In this document: positions 1 to 7,011 of the stretch, in pieces
Layout of the letters: every line of letters begins with the position of its first letter
Position numbering within the stretch: position 1 is the stretch's first letter
Assembly (NCBI GenBank): GCA_019314155.1
Contig: JAFCZV010000030.1
Span: 1 to 11,644, forward strand
Source of the DNA: Deltaproteobacteria bacterium
GTDB lineage: Bacteria > Desulfobacterota > Desulfobacteria > Desulfobacterales > UBA11574
DNA length: 11,644 bases
Direction: 5' to 3'
Position numbers and translations under genes: made by a program
Notes under the pieces: model-generated
Told to the model about the DNA's origin: nothing
Database searches by the model: none
Seen by the model: only the letters and a program-made list of their open reading frames with translations

Positions 1-108
1 CTGATGGACAATGCTTTGAAACTTTCCGTCGAATCAACCTCTTTGCAAGAAGGTAAAATGCCGAACCTGTCGCTGGTGCGGACTCGGTTCCCTCGCCGTA
101 CAGCTTAA
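1..108 (+). CDS. Possible 3' end of an unidentified gene entering from the left edge
   Basis: Frame 1 is open from the first base to a TAA at 106-108, about 35 codons. The tail is basic (it ends RTRFPRRTA) and I do not recognise a family. The open stretch is short enough to arise by chance, and no start codon or ribosome site can be judged because the frame runs off the window. The toxin-antitoxin promoter begins only about 18 bases after the stop. If real, this is the end of an independent upstream gene and not part of the toxin-antitoxin operon. Confidence 0.3.
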   Translation: MMDNALKLSVESTSLQEGKMPNLSLVRTRFPRRTA

Positions 109-125
109 TCGTTCGCAGAAAAAAC

Positions 126-162
126 TTGACTTTGACGTACACAAGCTAATATATTGTACGTC
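126..162 (+). promoter_or_regulatory. Toxin-antitoxin promoter with palindromic operator
   Basis: A -35-like TTGACT lies at 126-131 and an AT-rich -10 region (TAATATAT) at 147-154. An 8-base perfect inverted repeat, GACGTACA at 134-141 and TGTACGTC at 155-162, brackets the -10, with arm centres 21 bases apart, about two helical turns. The right arm touches the ATG at 163. This is the arrangement expected for autoregulation by an antitoxin dimer. The inverted repeat is seen directly; operator function is inferred. Transcription would start at about 160, giving an mRNA with almost no leader, and no Shine-Dalgarno sequence precedes 163. Confidence 0.6.
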
Positions 163-402
163 ATGAATACAAAGCTTACATTACGAATGGACGAAGCCAT
201 TGTGCGAAAGGCCAAAATCGAGGCAAAACGCAGGGGTAAATCAGTATCCCGGATGGTGGCTGAATTCATCGAGGCGATTGGTTCTCGACCGGAATCAGAA
301 ATGCTTCTCCCGCCGACCACGGCATCGCTCCTTGGGATTTTGAAGGGTCACAAAGTCTCGGAGGATGGCTACAAGGAGCATCTTCGGGAGAAATACCTTT
401 GA
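163..402 (+). CDS. Antitoxin of a type II toxin-antitoxin pair (DUF6364-like, ribbon-helix-helix type)
   Basis: A 79-residue protein with a basic N-terminal region (TLRMDEAIVRKAKIEAKRRG, then SVSRMVAEFIEAI) typical of short ribbon-helix-helix antitoxins annotated DUF6364. It has a C-terminal tail ending HLREKYL that would wrap the toxin. The family role is to bind and block the partner PIN RNase and repress its own promoter. I chose ATG 163 over the in-frame TTG at 154, because 154 lies inside the -10/operator sequence and family members start near MNTKLTL. There is no ribosome binding site, so initiation is probably leaderless. The TGA at 400-402 overlaps the toxin start by 4 bases. The family name is from recall of the pattern; antitoxin status is well supported by context. 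Confidence 0.82.
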   Translation: MNTKLTLRMDEAIVRKAKIEAKRRGKSVSRMVAEFIEAIGSRPESEMLLPPTTASLLGILKGHKVSEDGYKEHLREKYL

Positions 403-803
403 GAGTGATTGTTGATACCAATGTCGTGCTTGATGTTCTGCTTGATCGGGAGCCTTTTGTAGAATCTGCCTTGGGTGTATTTTGTCTTGTCGAGGAGTCT
501 CGCCTCGACGCTTTGCTTTGTGCTACTACCATTACAACGATAGACTATCTGCTCATCCAGTCCCTTCCTGTATCCAAAGCGAGGACTGCCCTGCGCAAAC
601 TTATCAGCCTTTTTGAAATTGCCACCGTGAATAGGCTTGTGATCGAACGTGCGCTTGCAAGCAAAATTCAGGATTTCGAAGACGCGGTGTTAGACGAAGC
701 CGGTCAAATGGCCGGTGCTGATTCTGTTATCACCAGAAATACGAAGGACTTTACCGGGTCCGCGCTGAAAATCTTCGATCCCATTGAGTTCCTTGCTCAT
801 TAA
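399..803 (+). CDS. PIN-domain toxin, VapC-like RNase (PIN_3 type)
   Basis: A 134-residue PIN-domain protein. Seen: the N-terminal acidic motif VDTNVVLDVLLDREPF (Asp6, Asn8), a middle acidic patch DFEDAVLDEAG (Asp92, Glu94, Asp95), and the C-terminal ITRNTKDF motif (Asn114, Asp117). These form the Mg2+-binding acidic pocket of this nuclease family. Such proteins are sequence-specific RNases that stop translation when freed from the antitoxin. The start is TTG at 399, overlapping the antitoxin stop (TTGA), with GGGAG at 386-390 about 8 bases upstream. GTG at 405 is the alternative. The overlap implies translational coupling, and an intrinsic terminator follows 47 bases after the stop. The catalytic acids look intact, so the toxin is probably functional; its RNA target cannot be read from sequence. 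Confidence 0.9.
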   Translation: MRVIVDTNVVLDVLLDREPFVESALGVFCLVEESRLDALLCATTITTIDYLLIQSLPVSKARTALRKLISLFEIATVNRLVIERALASKIQDFEDAVLDEAGQMAGADSVITRNTKDFTGSALKIFDPIEFLAH

Positions 804-849
804 ATAGATAGCAACTGCGAACCTATCACTTGAGAGGGATGTAAAAATG

Positions 850-879
850 CTGACGCGTTTCCACGCCCCTCAGTTTTTT
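850..879 (+). terminator. Intrinsic terminator of the toxin-antitoxin operon
   Basis: A hairpin with outer stem CTGA (850-853) and TCAG (870-873), inner stem GCGT (855-858) and ACGC (863-866), and a TTCC loop. It has a small internal loop and is followed directly by six T residues at 874-879. It lies 47 bases after the toxin stop and ends the two-gene operon. Confidence 0.7.
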
Positions 880-1052
880 GTTATGAACTTGAATAGATAT
901 TGAGGGAAATTTATTTTAATGGCCGCGGGTGATGCCCAAAGGGCTTGGTTTCCAGAGATGATAATGAATTAAAAGCATTCGATAAGTCATGGAAGAAATA
1001 TCGAAAGGCATCTAATCTCGATGCTTATGGGAAACCTTCATAACCTATAAGA

Positions 1053-1082
1053 ATTGACACGACCTGAAAGGTCGTATTCAAT
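1053..1082 (+). promoter_or_regulatory. Promoter-like element with a palindromic operator filling the spacer
   Basis: A consensus TTGACA (1054-1059) is followed 17 bases later by TTCAAT (1077-1082); TATTCA at 1075-1080 is the alternative -10. The spacer is occupied by a perfect 7-3-7 palindrome, ACGACCT-GAA-AGGTCGT (1059-1075). Outer complementary bases (ATTGA 1053-1057, TCAAT 1078-1082) extend the dyad. It could be a repressor or activator site for the kinase gene 300 bases downstream. As RNA it would be a stable stem, but it has no T-run and is not a normal terminator. Regulator unknown. Confidence 0.45.
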
Positions 1083-1134
1083 CTATTGTTCAAGAAACCC
1101 GGTTTGCTGAGATTTTAATATAAGGATTGTCGTC

Positions 1135-1383
1135 GTGTGTTTTCTGAAAGGTGATATGTTTATCCGCATGGAGGGATTGTCCACCTCTGGAGGGATTGTG
1201 AGAAGCACCTTGTTTCGCAGTAACCCAATATTTATCGTACCGTTTTCTTTTGTTTTTACACTTCAATTGTGCTACAAATCATTTACTTGCCTCAAGTCAA
1301 TTGAAGCTTCATATCGATATATCAATGAACAACGGCTGGAGTCTGGAAAACAAGCATACCGGCAACTCCGATGGAGAAGATAG
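1135..1383 (+). CDS. Doubtful small open reading frame upstream of the kinase
   Basis: An 82-codon frame with a GTG start preceded by AAGGA at 1122-1126 (good spacing) and a TAG stop 3 bases before the kinase ATG. That geometry would suit translational coupling. The product has one hydrophobic patch (around NPIFIVPFSFVF) and a basic tail but no recognisable family. It also contains the 12-base direct repeat, and its codon choice does not look selected. I consider it more likely non-coding leader than gene, and list it because of the ribosome site and the tight spacing to the kinase. Confidence 0.2.
   Translation: MCFLKGDMFIRMEGLSTSGGIVRSTLFRSNPIFIVPFSFVFTLQLCYKSFTCLKSIEASYRYINEQRLESGKQAYRQLRWRR
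1169..1199. repeat. 12-base direct repeat in the kinase leader
   Basis: TGGAGGGATTGT occurs at 1169-1180 and again at 1188-1199, identical over 12 bases with a 19-base period. Two same-face sites roughly two helical turns apart are typical of response-regulator binding, but a simple duplication is equally possible. Confidence 0.5.
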
Positions 1384-1386
1384 ATT

Positions 1387-3336
1387 ATGGGGAAAATGCT
1401 GGTTGTTGATGACGAACAGGGCATACGGATAACGCTGAAGGAATTTCTCAAAGAAGATGGATATGAGGTCCATGTTGCCGAGAATGCTGATGCCGCAATA
1501 AAATTATTGCGGCAGATCGAATTCGATGTGGTGGTTTCCGATATTATCCTTCCCCGTGTTACCGGAGTGGATCTGCTCAAGGCCATACGGGAGGTGGCAC
1601 CCTACGTCAAGGTCATCATGATGACCGGTGAGCCGACTGTGGAGACCGCCGCTGAATCTTTACGGTCCGGGGCATTCGACTATTTATTCAAACCAATTTC
1701 CAAGGACGTGGTTCTGAAAATAGTTAGAAATGCACTGAATATCAAAACCCTTGAAGAAGATAAAAGACGACTTGAAGAAGAAAATCGAAGGTACCAAGAA
1801 AATCTGGAGCATTTAGTCGGAGAACGGACAAAAGCTTTACGAGACAGTGAAAACCGGTTACGAACCATACTCGATTCTATACCGGTAGGGGTTGTTACCA
1901 TAGACATGGAAACCCACAAAATCACGGATGTGAATCCTTTCGCCGCTCGGTTGTTAGCCCTTCCCAAAGAACAGATTATCGGCTCCAGGTGTTATCGTTT
2001 TATCTGCCCTTCAGAAGAGGGGGCCTGTCCAGTTACAGACCAGGGTGAAAGGATAGAAAATTCAGAGAGTGTCCTGGTTCTTGAAAACGGAGATAAAATT
2101 CCCATTCTGAGAACAGTAAGCCGTTTCATGTTAGGAAAACGAGAGTATCTGCTCGAAAGCTTCATCGACTTAGCCGATAGAAAAAAACTTGAAACACAAC
2201 TTCAACAAGCCCAAAAGATGGAAGCCATCGGTACGCTGGCAGGCGGCGTTGCTCATGATTTCAACAACCTGCTGACCAGCATTCTTGGAAACTCTGAATT
2301 GGCGCTGGCAAAAATCGACCTGGATGACCCCCTTCACGAAGAGATAGAAGAGATTAAAAATGCCGGACAGCGCGCTGCTGCATTGACACGCCAGCTTCTT
2401 ATCTTCAGCCGAAAACAGATCATTCAGCCCCGAATCCTGAATTTAAATGAAATCATTTCAGATATTAAGAAGATGCTTGTCCGTATGATTGAAGAGCATA
2501 TCGAGTTAAAAATGAATTATGCACCAGATTTGCAGTCTGTTAATATAGACCCGACCCAGATTGAGCAGGTGGTTTTCAACCTGGCTGCCAACGCCAGAGA
2601 TGCCATGCCTTCAGGCGGCACGCTCACCATTGAAACAGAAAATCTGGAATTAAATGAAAAGCACTTTCAAAGGCCTCTAATCGACAAGGAGCCCGGGCCT
2701 TATATAAAACTGTCCATAAGAGATAACGGTGTCGGGATGGACGAAGAAACCCAGACTCATATTTTTGAGCCGTTCTTTACCACCAAAGAGATCGGCAAAG
2801 GTACCGGCTTGGGAATGTCGACAGTGTACGGTATCGTTAAACAAAATGGAGGCTTCATTCAAGTCGACAGTGAAAAGGGACGCGGCACGACTTTTGAGAT
2901 CTACCTGCCGGCAGTGGAGGGCAGCACAGAACCGAAAACAATGCCTTCCCATGAAGTGTCTCCAGGTTCGGAGAGCGTCTTGGTTGTGGAAGACGATCAT
3001 TCGCTCCGAAAGTTGGTCTGCAACATTCTCGAAAAATATGGCTACCAGGTCCAGGAAGCACCGAATGGCGAAGAGGCTTTAAAAGTCATTGCTGAGAACG
3101 AGAAACCGATACATCTTTTGGTCACCGATGTGATAATGCCGGGTATGGGCGGCAGGATGCTGGCGGAACGCCTGCAATCACAACAGCCTGACATCAAGGT
3201 TCTTTTCATGTCAGGATATATGGATCAGACCATATCGCATCAAGATTTATCAGCGGCAGAATTGAATTTTATTGAAAAGCCGTTTTCTCCCCAGAAATTG
3301 GCCAATAAAATCCGTGAAATATTGGATCAAAATTGA
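1387..3336 (+). CDS. Soluble hybrid sensor histidine kinase (REC-PAS-HisKA-HATPase-REC)
   Basis: A 649-residue cytoplasmic signalling kinase with no membrane segment. Domain order: an N-terminal receiver (about 3-118, phospho-acceptor Asp52 in SDIILP), a charged coiled coil (about 120-155), a PAS domain (about 158-265) with three cysteines (Cys202, Cys207, Cys214), then HisKA with the H-box VAHDFNN (His290). The catalytic domain has the N-box NARDAM (Asn402), the G1 box DNGVGMD (446-452) and GKGTGLGMS (471-478). A second receiver (about 525-648) has Asp581 in TDVIMPGMGG. All catalytic residues look intact. A phosphorelay from His290 to Asp581 is expected, with the N-terminal receiver as input. 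GGAGAAG at 1373-1379 supports ATG 1387. No response regulator with an output domain lies nearby, so the partner is elsewhere. The signal is unknown; the cysteine cluster hints at redox or metal sensing, which is inference. Confidence 0.97.
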   Translation: MGKMLVVDDEQGIRITLKEFLKEDGYEVHVAENADAAIKLLRQIEFDVVVSDIILPRVTGVDLLKAIREVAPYVKVIMMTGEPTVETAAESLRSGAFDYLFKPISKDVVLKIVRNALNIKTLEEDKRRLEEENRRYQENLEHLVGERTKALRDSENRLRTILDSIPVGVVTIDMETHKITDVNPFAARLLALPKEQIIGSRCYRFICPSEEGACPVTDQGERIENSESVLVLENGDKIPILRTVSRFMLGKREYLLESFIDLADRKKLETQLQQAQKMEAIGTLAGGVAHDFNNLLTSILGNSELALAKIDLDDPLHEEIEEIKNAGQRAAALTRQLLIFSRKQIIQPRILNLNEIISDIKKMLVRMIEEHIELKMNYAPDLQSVNIDPTQIEQVVFNLAANARDAMPSGGTLTIETENLELNEKHFQRPLIDKEPGPYIKLSIRDNGVGMDEETQTHIFEPFFTTKEIGKGTGLGMSTVYGIVKQNGGFIQVDSEKGRGTTFEIYLPAVEGSTEPKTMPSHEVSPGSESVLVVEDDHSLRKLVCNILEKYGYQVQEAPNGEEALKVIAENEKPIHLLVTDVIMPGMGGRMLAERLQSQQPDIKVLFMSGYMDQTISHQDLSAAELNFIEKPFSPQKLANKIREILDQN

Positions 3337-3511
3337 TGCGTCTCCCAAAATTTCAATCTATTATAATGAAGATCACCTCCGCCGCGAAGAGACGGAAACT
3401 CCGCTGCACTTTTAATTAACGGTCTGTTATCCAGCTTGACCGTCATCGAAAAGACAGTGCATAGAATGTTTTGAGGAATGCCGAACGTTTTCCCGGATGG
3501 TTTGGGCTATT
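3337..3511. other. Convergent intergenic region between kinase and copA
   Basis: The two genes converge here. A 6-base stem ACGGTC (3419-3424) / GACCGT (3438-3443) is present. It lacks a T-run on the plus strand; read on the minus strand it is followed only by TAATTAAAA. It may be a weak terminator for the copper ATPase gene. Nothing else convincing is seen. Confidence 0.35.
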
Positions 3512-5959
3512 CTATTCGATGTTGGCCTTATACAGACGAAGACTGTTTGAAACCACAGAGATGCTGCTGAAAGACATTGCCAGGGCCGCCAATATCGGAT
3601 TGAGCTGTTTTAAAAAGAGCGGTGCAAAATCCAACGGTGCCAAAATTCCCGCGGCAACGGGAATGAGCACAATGTTATAAATAAAAGCGAAAAACAGATT
3701 CTGTTTGATGGTGGACATGGTGGCCCGGCTGATTTTGATGGCTCGAAACACGCCGTTTAAGCTTCCGCTGGACAGAATAACATCCGCCGTTTCAATGGCC
3801 ACATCCGTCCCGGTTCCAATGGCCAGACCGACGTCCGCCTGAGCAAGGGCCGGGGCGTCATTAATCCCATCCCCCACCATTCCGATTTTTTCTCCATTTT
3901 TCTGAAGTTCTTTGATCTTGGATGATTTTTCTTCAGGACGGACTTCTGCAAAAACCTCATCAATGCTGACTTTTGAAGCAATCGCTTGAGCGGTCTGGAA
4001 GTTATCTCCGGTCAGCATGACCACCTTAAGATTCTGGTCATGGAGCTGTTCTATGGCAGTTTTCGACTCAGGCTTCAAGGTGTCCGATACCGCCACAAGG
4101 CCGCACAACACATTCTCTTTCACCAGAGCCATAACCGTCTTTCCTTGGGACTGGAGCCGATGGATTTCATCATTTGCTTTTTCAATATCGGTCCCGGTGT
4201 CGATGAACCATTTTGGCTTCCCCATTTTTACAAATTCCCCTTCTATCCTGGCTTCAACCCCCAAACCGCCGGATGCCTTGAAATTTTCAGGCTCCCAGAG
4301 ATCGATCCCTCTTGTTTGCGCTTCATTGACTATCGCTTTCCCCAGGGGATGTTCCGAACCTTTTTCCACCGAAGCCGCAAGTTTCAGAAGCTGATCTTCG
4401 CTGGCGAAACCGGAATCTAAAGGGATAATGTCCACCACGGCCGGTTTACCCATTGTGATAGTTCCGGTTTTATCGAGTACAACCGTGTCGAGTTTTGTCG
4501 CCATCTCAAGGGACTCGCTTTTCTTAAACAAAATCCCTTTTTCAGCCCCTTTTCCGGTACCTGCCATGATGGCCGTAGGCGTAGCCAGTCCCAAGGCACA
4601 CGGACATGCAATAACGAGCACCGCCACCAGTCGTATTATGGCCGGTACAAACTCCCCGGTGATTCCCCACCACAACCCAAAAGTTGCAAACGCAATGACA
4701 ATGACCGCAGGGACAAAGATGGCCGCCACTCGATCTGCAATGGCCTGTATGGGGGCCTTGCTCCCTTGGGCTTCCTGAACCAGTTTGATGATCTGGGCCA
4801 GAGCGGTCTCCTTGCCCACACGGGTGGCTTTAAATTTCAATAGACCTTCGCCGTTGATGGTTCCCCCCACCACACGGTCATCCGGAAACTTGTCAATCGG
4901 TAGCGGTTCGCCGCTGAGCATCGATTCATCCACCGCTGATTCCCCTTCGACAACGATACCGTCCACAGGAATCCGCTCACCAGGCCGAACGATAACCGTA
5001 TCCCCTGCCCTCACCCGATTTAACGCTATCTCATTTTCCGTGCCGTTTTCCAGGATCGTTGCGGTTTTGGGCTGAAGCCCTATCAACTTTCGGATGGCTC
5101 CGCCGGTTTTCCCTTTGGTGCGCGCTTCGAGCATTTTCCCAAGCTTGATCAGGGTAATAATGACCGCCGAAGTTTCAAAATATACATGTTCGCCCAGAGA
5201 AGGGAAAAGCAAAACAGCGATTGAATAAAAATACGCAATTGACGATCCCATGGCCACGAGGACATCCATGTTCGCGCTTTTATTTTTCAGGCTCTTGTAC
5301 CCACCCACGTAATAGTCCCATCCGGTATAAAACTGGACCGGGGTGGCGAGAACAAAGAAGAACCAGTTCACCCAAGTCGCATGACTCCAAAGACCGATCA
5401 GGTTGAAATCACGCATCATGCTCAATACGAACAGCGGGAGCGCAAAAATCACACCAACTGCAAACTTGCGGGTCTGGTCTTTAATCTCGGCATGACGTGC
5501 AACCTGCTCCGCGTCTTCCACTTCCAGTGCTTCGTCCGGAAGTATTGCACCATAGCCGGCCTTTTCAATGGCCCATACGATGTCCTCAAGGCTGGAAACA
5601 GCGGGAATGTATTCAACGGTAACCCGCTCTGTGGCAAAGTTCACAGCAGCATTGACAATACCCGCTACGCGTTTGCTTAAGGCTCTCTCGATGTTCGCGG
5701 CACAGTTGGCGCAGGTCATTCCGGTTACGGGAAGTTCTGTCTTTGTGGTGGGGACAGTAAAACCCGAACTGTGAATATTTTCCACAACATCTCTCACACG
5801 GAGCTTTTTGGGATCAAAATCGACCACTGTCCGTTCCGCTGCGAAATTGACGTTCACATTATGAACACCCTCCAGCTTCTTTACACTCCTTTCGATGTTC
5901 ATTGCACAATTTACACAGGTCATTCCTGTGACAGGTAATGTTATGGTATGTTCAGTCAT
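3512..5959 (-). CDS. copA: Cu(I)-translocating P1B-type ATPase (copper exporter)
   Basis: An 815-residue heavy-metal ATPase that exports Cu+ from the cytoplasm using ATP. Seen: two N-terminal HMA domains with GMTCVNC (Cys15, Cys18) and GMTCANC (Cys83, Cys86). The transmembrane metal site ACPCALG (Cys452, Cys454) is followed by phosphorylation motif DKTGT (Asp496), the HP motif in SEHPLG, and hinge GDGINDAP (Asp697, Asp701). The C-terminal membrane part has FIYN and an AMSFSS segment. CPC with YN and MxxSS is the Cu(I) pattern of the P1B-1 group. An upstream in-frame start at 6019 would add 20 residues unlike the family. I chose ATG 5959, which begins MTEHTITL just before the first HMA and has AAGGTGG upstream. 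The gene stands alone, with no chaperone, regulator or oxidase beside it. A MerR-like promoter lies at 6088-6119. Confidence 0.97.
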   Translation of the reverse strand: MTEHTITLPVTGMTCVNCAMNIERSVKKLEGVHNVNVNFAAERTVVDFDPKKLRVRDVVENIHSSGFTVPTTKTELPVTGMTCANCAANIERALSKRVAGIVNAAVNFATERVTVEYIPAVSSLEDIVWAIEKAGYGAILPDEALEVEDAEQVARHAEIKDQTRKFAVGVIFALPLFVLSMMRDFNLIGLWSHATWVNWFFFVLATPVQFYTGWDYYVGGYKSLKNKSANMDVLVAMGSSIAYFYSIAVLLFPSLGEHVYFETSAVIITLIKLGKMLEARTKGKTGGAIRKLIGLQPKTATILENGTENEIALNRVRAGDTVIVRPGERIPVDGIVVEGESAVDESMLSGEPLPIDKFPDDRVVGGTINGEGLLKFKATRVGKETALAQIIKLVQEAQGSKAPIQAIADRVAAIFVPAVIVIAFATFGLWWGITGEFVPAIIRLVAVLVIACPCALGLATPTAIMAGTGKGAEKGILFKKSESLEMATKLDTVVLDKTGTITMGKPAVVDIIPLDSGFASEDQLLKLAASVEKGSEHPLGKAIVNEAQTRGIDLWEPENFKASGGLGVEARIEGEFVKMGKPKWFIDTGTDIEKANDEIHRLQSQGKTVMALVKENVLCGLVAVSDTLKPESKTAIEQLHDQNLKVVMLTGDNFQTAQAIASKVSIDEVFAEVRPEEKSSKIKELQKNGEKIGMVGDGINDAPALAQADVGLAIGTGTDVAIETADVILSSGSLNGVFRAIKISRATMSTIKQNLFFAFIYNIVLIPVAAGILAPLDFAPLFLKQLNPILAALAMSFSSISVVSNSLRLYKANIE

Positions 5960-6087
5960 AGAATCGCCACCTTCAATGAAGCGCCCCGCAGAAACGGGAT
6001 CTCCACGGTACTCCGACAAGCGGGTGGAGTATTGAAAATCATAATGGCAACAAGTGTCGACAGCATCGAACTTGCCAGGTTCCTTTG

Positions 6088-6119
6088 ATACAAAGTGGTA
6101 CTTTTTGGACCTTTGTCAA
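6088..6119 (-). promoter_or_regulatory. Putative MerR/CueR-type promoter of copA
   Basis: On the minus strand, TTGACA (6119-6114) is followed after a 20-base spacer by TGTATC (6093-6088), or after 19 bases by TTGTAT (6094-6089). An inverted repeat ACAAAG-N15-CTTTGT overlaps both hexamers and spans the spacer. Over-long spacers with a dyad between the hexamers are the known mark of promoters twisted open by MerR-family regulators such as CueR, which control copA in many proteobacteria. The hexamers and repeat are seen; the regulator is inferred, and no merR-family gene is in the window. The leader to the ATG would be about 120 bases. Confidence 0.5.
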
Positions 6120-6158
6120 GATCCGACTCAAAATAATGTGGGCTCCATGACCTGAACC

Positions 6159-6210
6159 CCGCAGCCGAAAACCCGCGGCCTCCGGCTCGGAGAGTCTACG
6201 CCTCGGAGAG
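6159..6210. repeat. GC-rich repeat and hairpin block upstream of copA
   Basis: A GC-rich block in otherwise average DNA. It contains a stem AGCCG (6163-6167) / CGGCT (6183-6187), an alternative stem CCGC (6159-6162) / GCGG (6175-6178), and a direct repeat CTCGGAGAG at 6186-6194 and 6202-6210. It lies between the hydrolase stop and the copA promoter, and resembles a REP-like intergenic palindrome. It has no T-run, so it is not a standard terminator. Confidence 0.4.
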
Positions 6211-6251
6211 AGAATACAGATCCGAATAAAGAGGACATTTATGGATGGAAA

Positions 6252-6851
6252 TCAAATAGAAATCAAAACCGCTTCCAGCTGATTCAGGTATCCGCCATAA
6301 AAATGATCCGCACCGTCGATGACTTCAAAACGGGCGTTGGGATTCCATACGGAACACATTTGTTTTACAACATCCGCAGGTGCGATATCATCCCGGCTTC
6401 CGGTGACAACCAACTTGAGGCGCTCCATTGGGCCTATGGTGGAAAAATCCATAAATCCCGCCGGAGGTGAAACCATGACCATATGTTTCACCGAAACATC
6501 TTTCTGAACGGCATGGGCATTCACCCAGGCGCCAAACGAATAGCCGGTCAGATCTATTTGTTCGATTCCCATATCCCCAAGAAATGAGAGGGCGGCCAGC
6601 ACATCTTTTTGTTCACCGTGGCCATCGTCATATGTTCCCTGACTTCCTCCAACCCCTCTGAAATTGAACTTTAATGTTGAATATCCCTTAATGTTATAAA
6701 CATGCACGATGGTTTCAACTACCAGGTTATACATATCTCCTCCGTAAAGGGGATGTGGATGCGTAACGACTACGCCCTTTTTTTTATCCTTTTTGTTGAG
6801 GAGCCCTTCTATTTCATAATCTTCAGAAAAAAACCTAACTTTTTTGACCAT
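6252..6851 (-). CDS. Small alpha/beta hydrolase (COG2945-like)
   Basis: A 199-residue single-domain alpha/beta hydrolase. Seen: the early HPHPLYGGDM segment (31-40), FNFRGVGGSQG (62-72), the nucleophile elbow GYSFG with Ser105, the acid in GSRDD (Asp154 or Asp155) and DGADHFY with His183. This is a complete Ser-Asp-His triad. The size and the HPHP...N/VV...FRGVG pattern match the group often called dienelactone hydrolase-like or COG2945; the substrate is not predictable. An upstream GTG at 6872 gives 7 more residues but has no ribosome site. ATG 6851 has AAGGA 7 bases upstream and is preferred. There is no signal peptide, so it is cytoplasmic. It is monocistronic, with its own promoter near 6929-6957. 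Confidence 0.93.
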   Translation of the reverse strand: MVKKVRFFSEDYEIEGLLNKKDKKKGVVVTHPHPLYGGDMYNLVVETIVHVYNIKGYSTLKFNFRGVGGSQGTYDDGHGEQKDVLAALSFLGDMGIEQIDLTGYSFGAWVNAHAVQKDVSVKHMVMVSPPAGFMDFSTIGPMERLKLVVTGSRDDIAPADVVKQMCSVWNPNARFEVIDGADHFYGGYLNQLEAVLISI

Positions 6852-6908
6852 CTTCATTTCCTTTAGTTTCACTACGGCTTTTGGGCCTTAAATTTCAACA
6901 ATAAGCAC

Positions 6909-6957
6909 TGTGATCACAATATCCTTTAATTATTTGATTTTTAATAAGATATATCAA
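6909..6957 (-). promoter_or_regulatory. Promoter of the hydrolase gene with a palindrome near the start site
   Basis: On the minus strand, TTGATA (6957-6952) is separated by 17 bases from AATAAT (6934-6929), a good sigma70 match. A perfect 10-base palindrome, TGTGATCACA (6909-6918), lies just downstream of the predicted transcription start near 6922, a position suited to a repressor. A second TATTGATA repeat lies further upstream. The mRNA leader would be about 70 bases. Confidence 0.5.
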
Positions 6958-7011
6958 TACCAATAATTTATCAATACAAGATTCTATTTTGGACCGGCAT
7001 GGGCCTCTCAA

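Larger units (their letters stand above)
880..1386. other. Intergenic region between the toxin-antitoxin operon and the histidine kinase
   Basis: About 500 bases without a convincing gene. It holds an imperfect stem near 1005-1027 (GCATC/GATGC), a strong palindrome inside a promoter-like element at 1054-1082, a 12-base direct repeat at 1169-1199 and a doubtful small open frame at 1135-1383. Codon use across it looks unlike the flanking genes and stops are frequent in most frames. It is best read as a regulatory leader for the kinase, possibly with decayed sequence. Confidence 0.5.

Noticed and set aside
3371..3380. Match of GATCACCTCC to the 3' tail of 16S rRNA, or a strong ribosome site on the minus strand
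   Set aside because: No further 16S sequence surrounds it, and on the minus strand no start codon lies at a usable distance after GGAGGTGATC.
3986..4420. Long plus-strand frames opposite copA (several between 3471 and 5774)
   Set aside because: They are antisense shadows of the conserved ATPase coding sequence and carry no ribosome sites or domains.
6909..6918. CRP binding site
   Set aside because: The half sites TGTGA and TCACA are adjacent and not 6 bases apart, so a normal CRP dimer would not fit.
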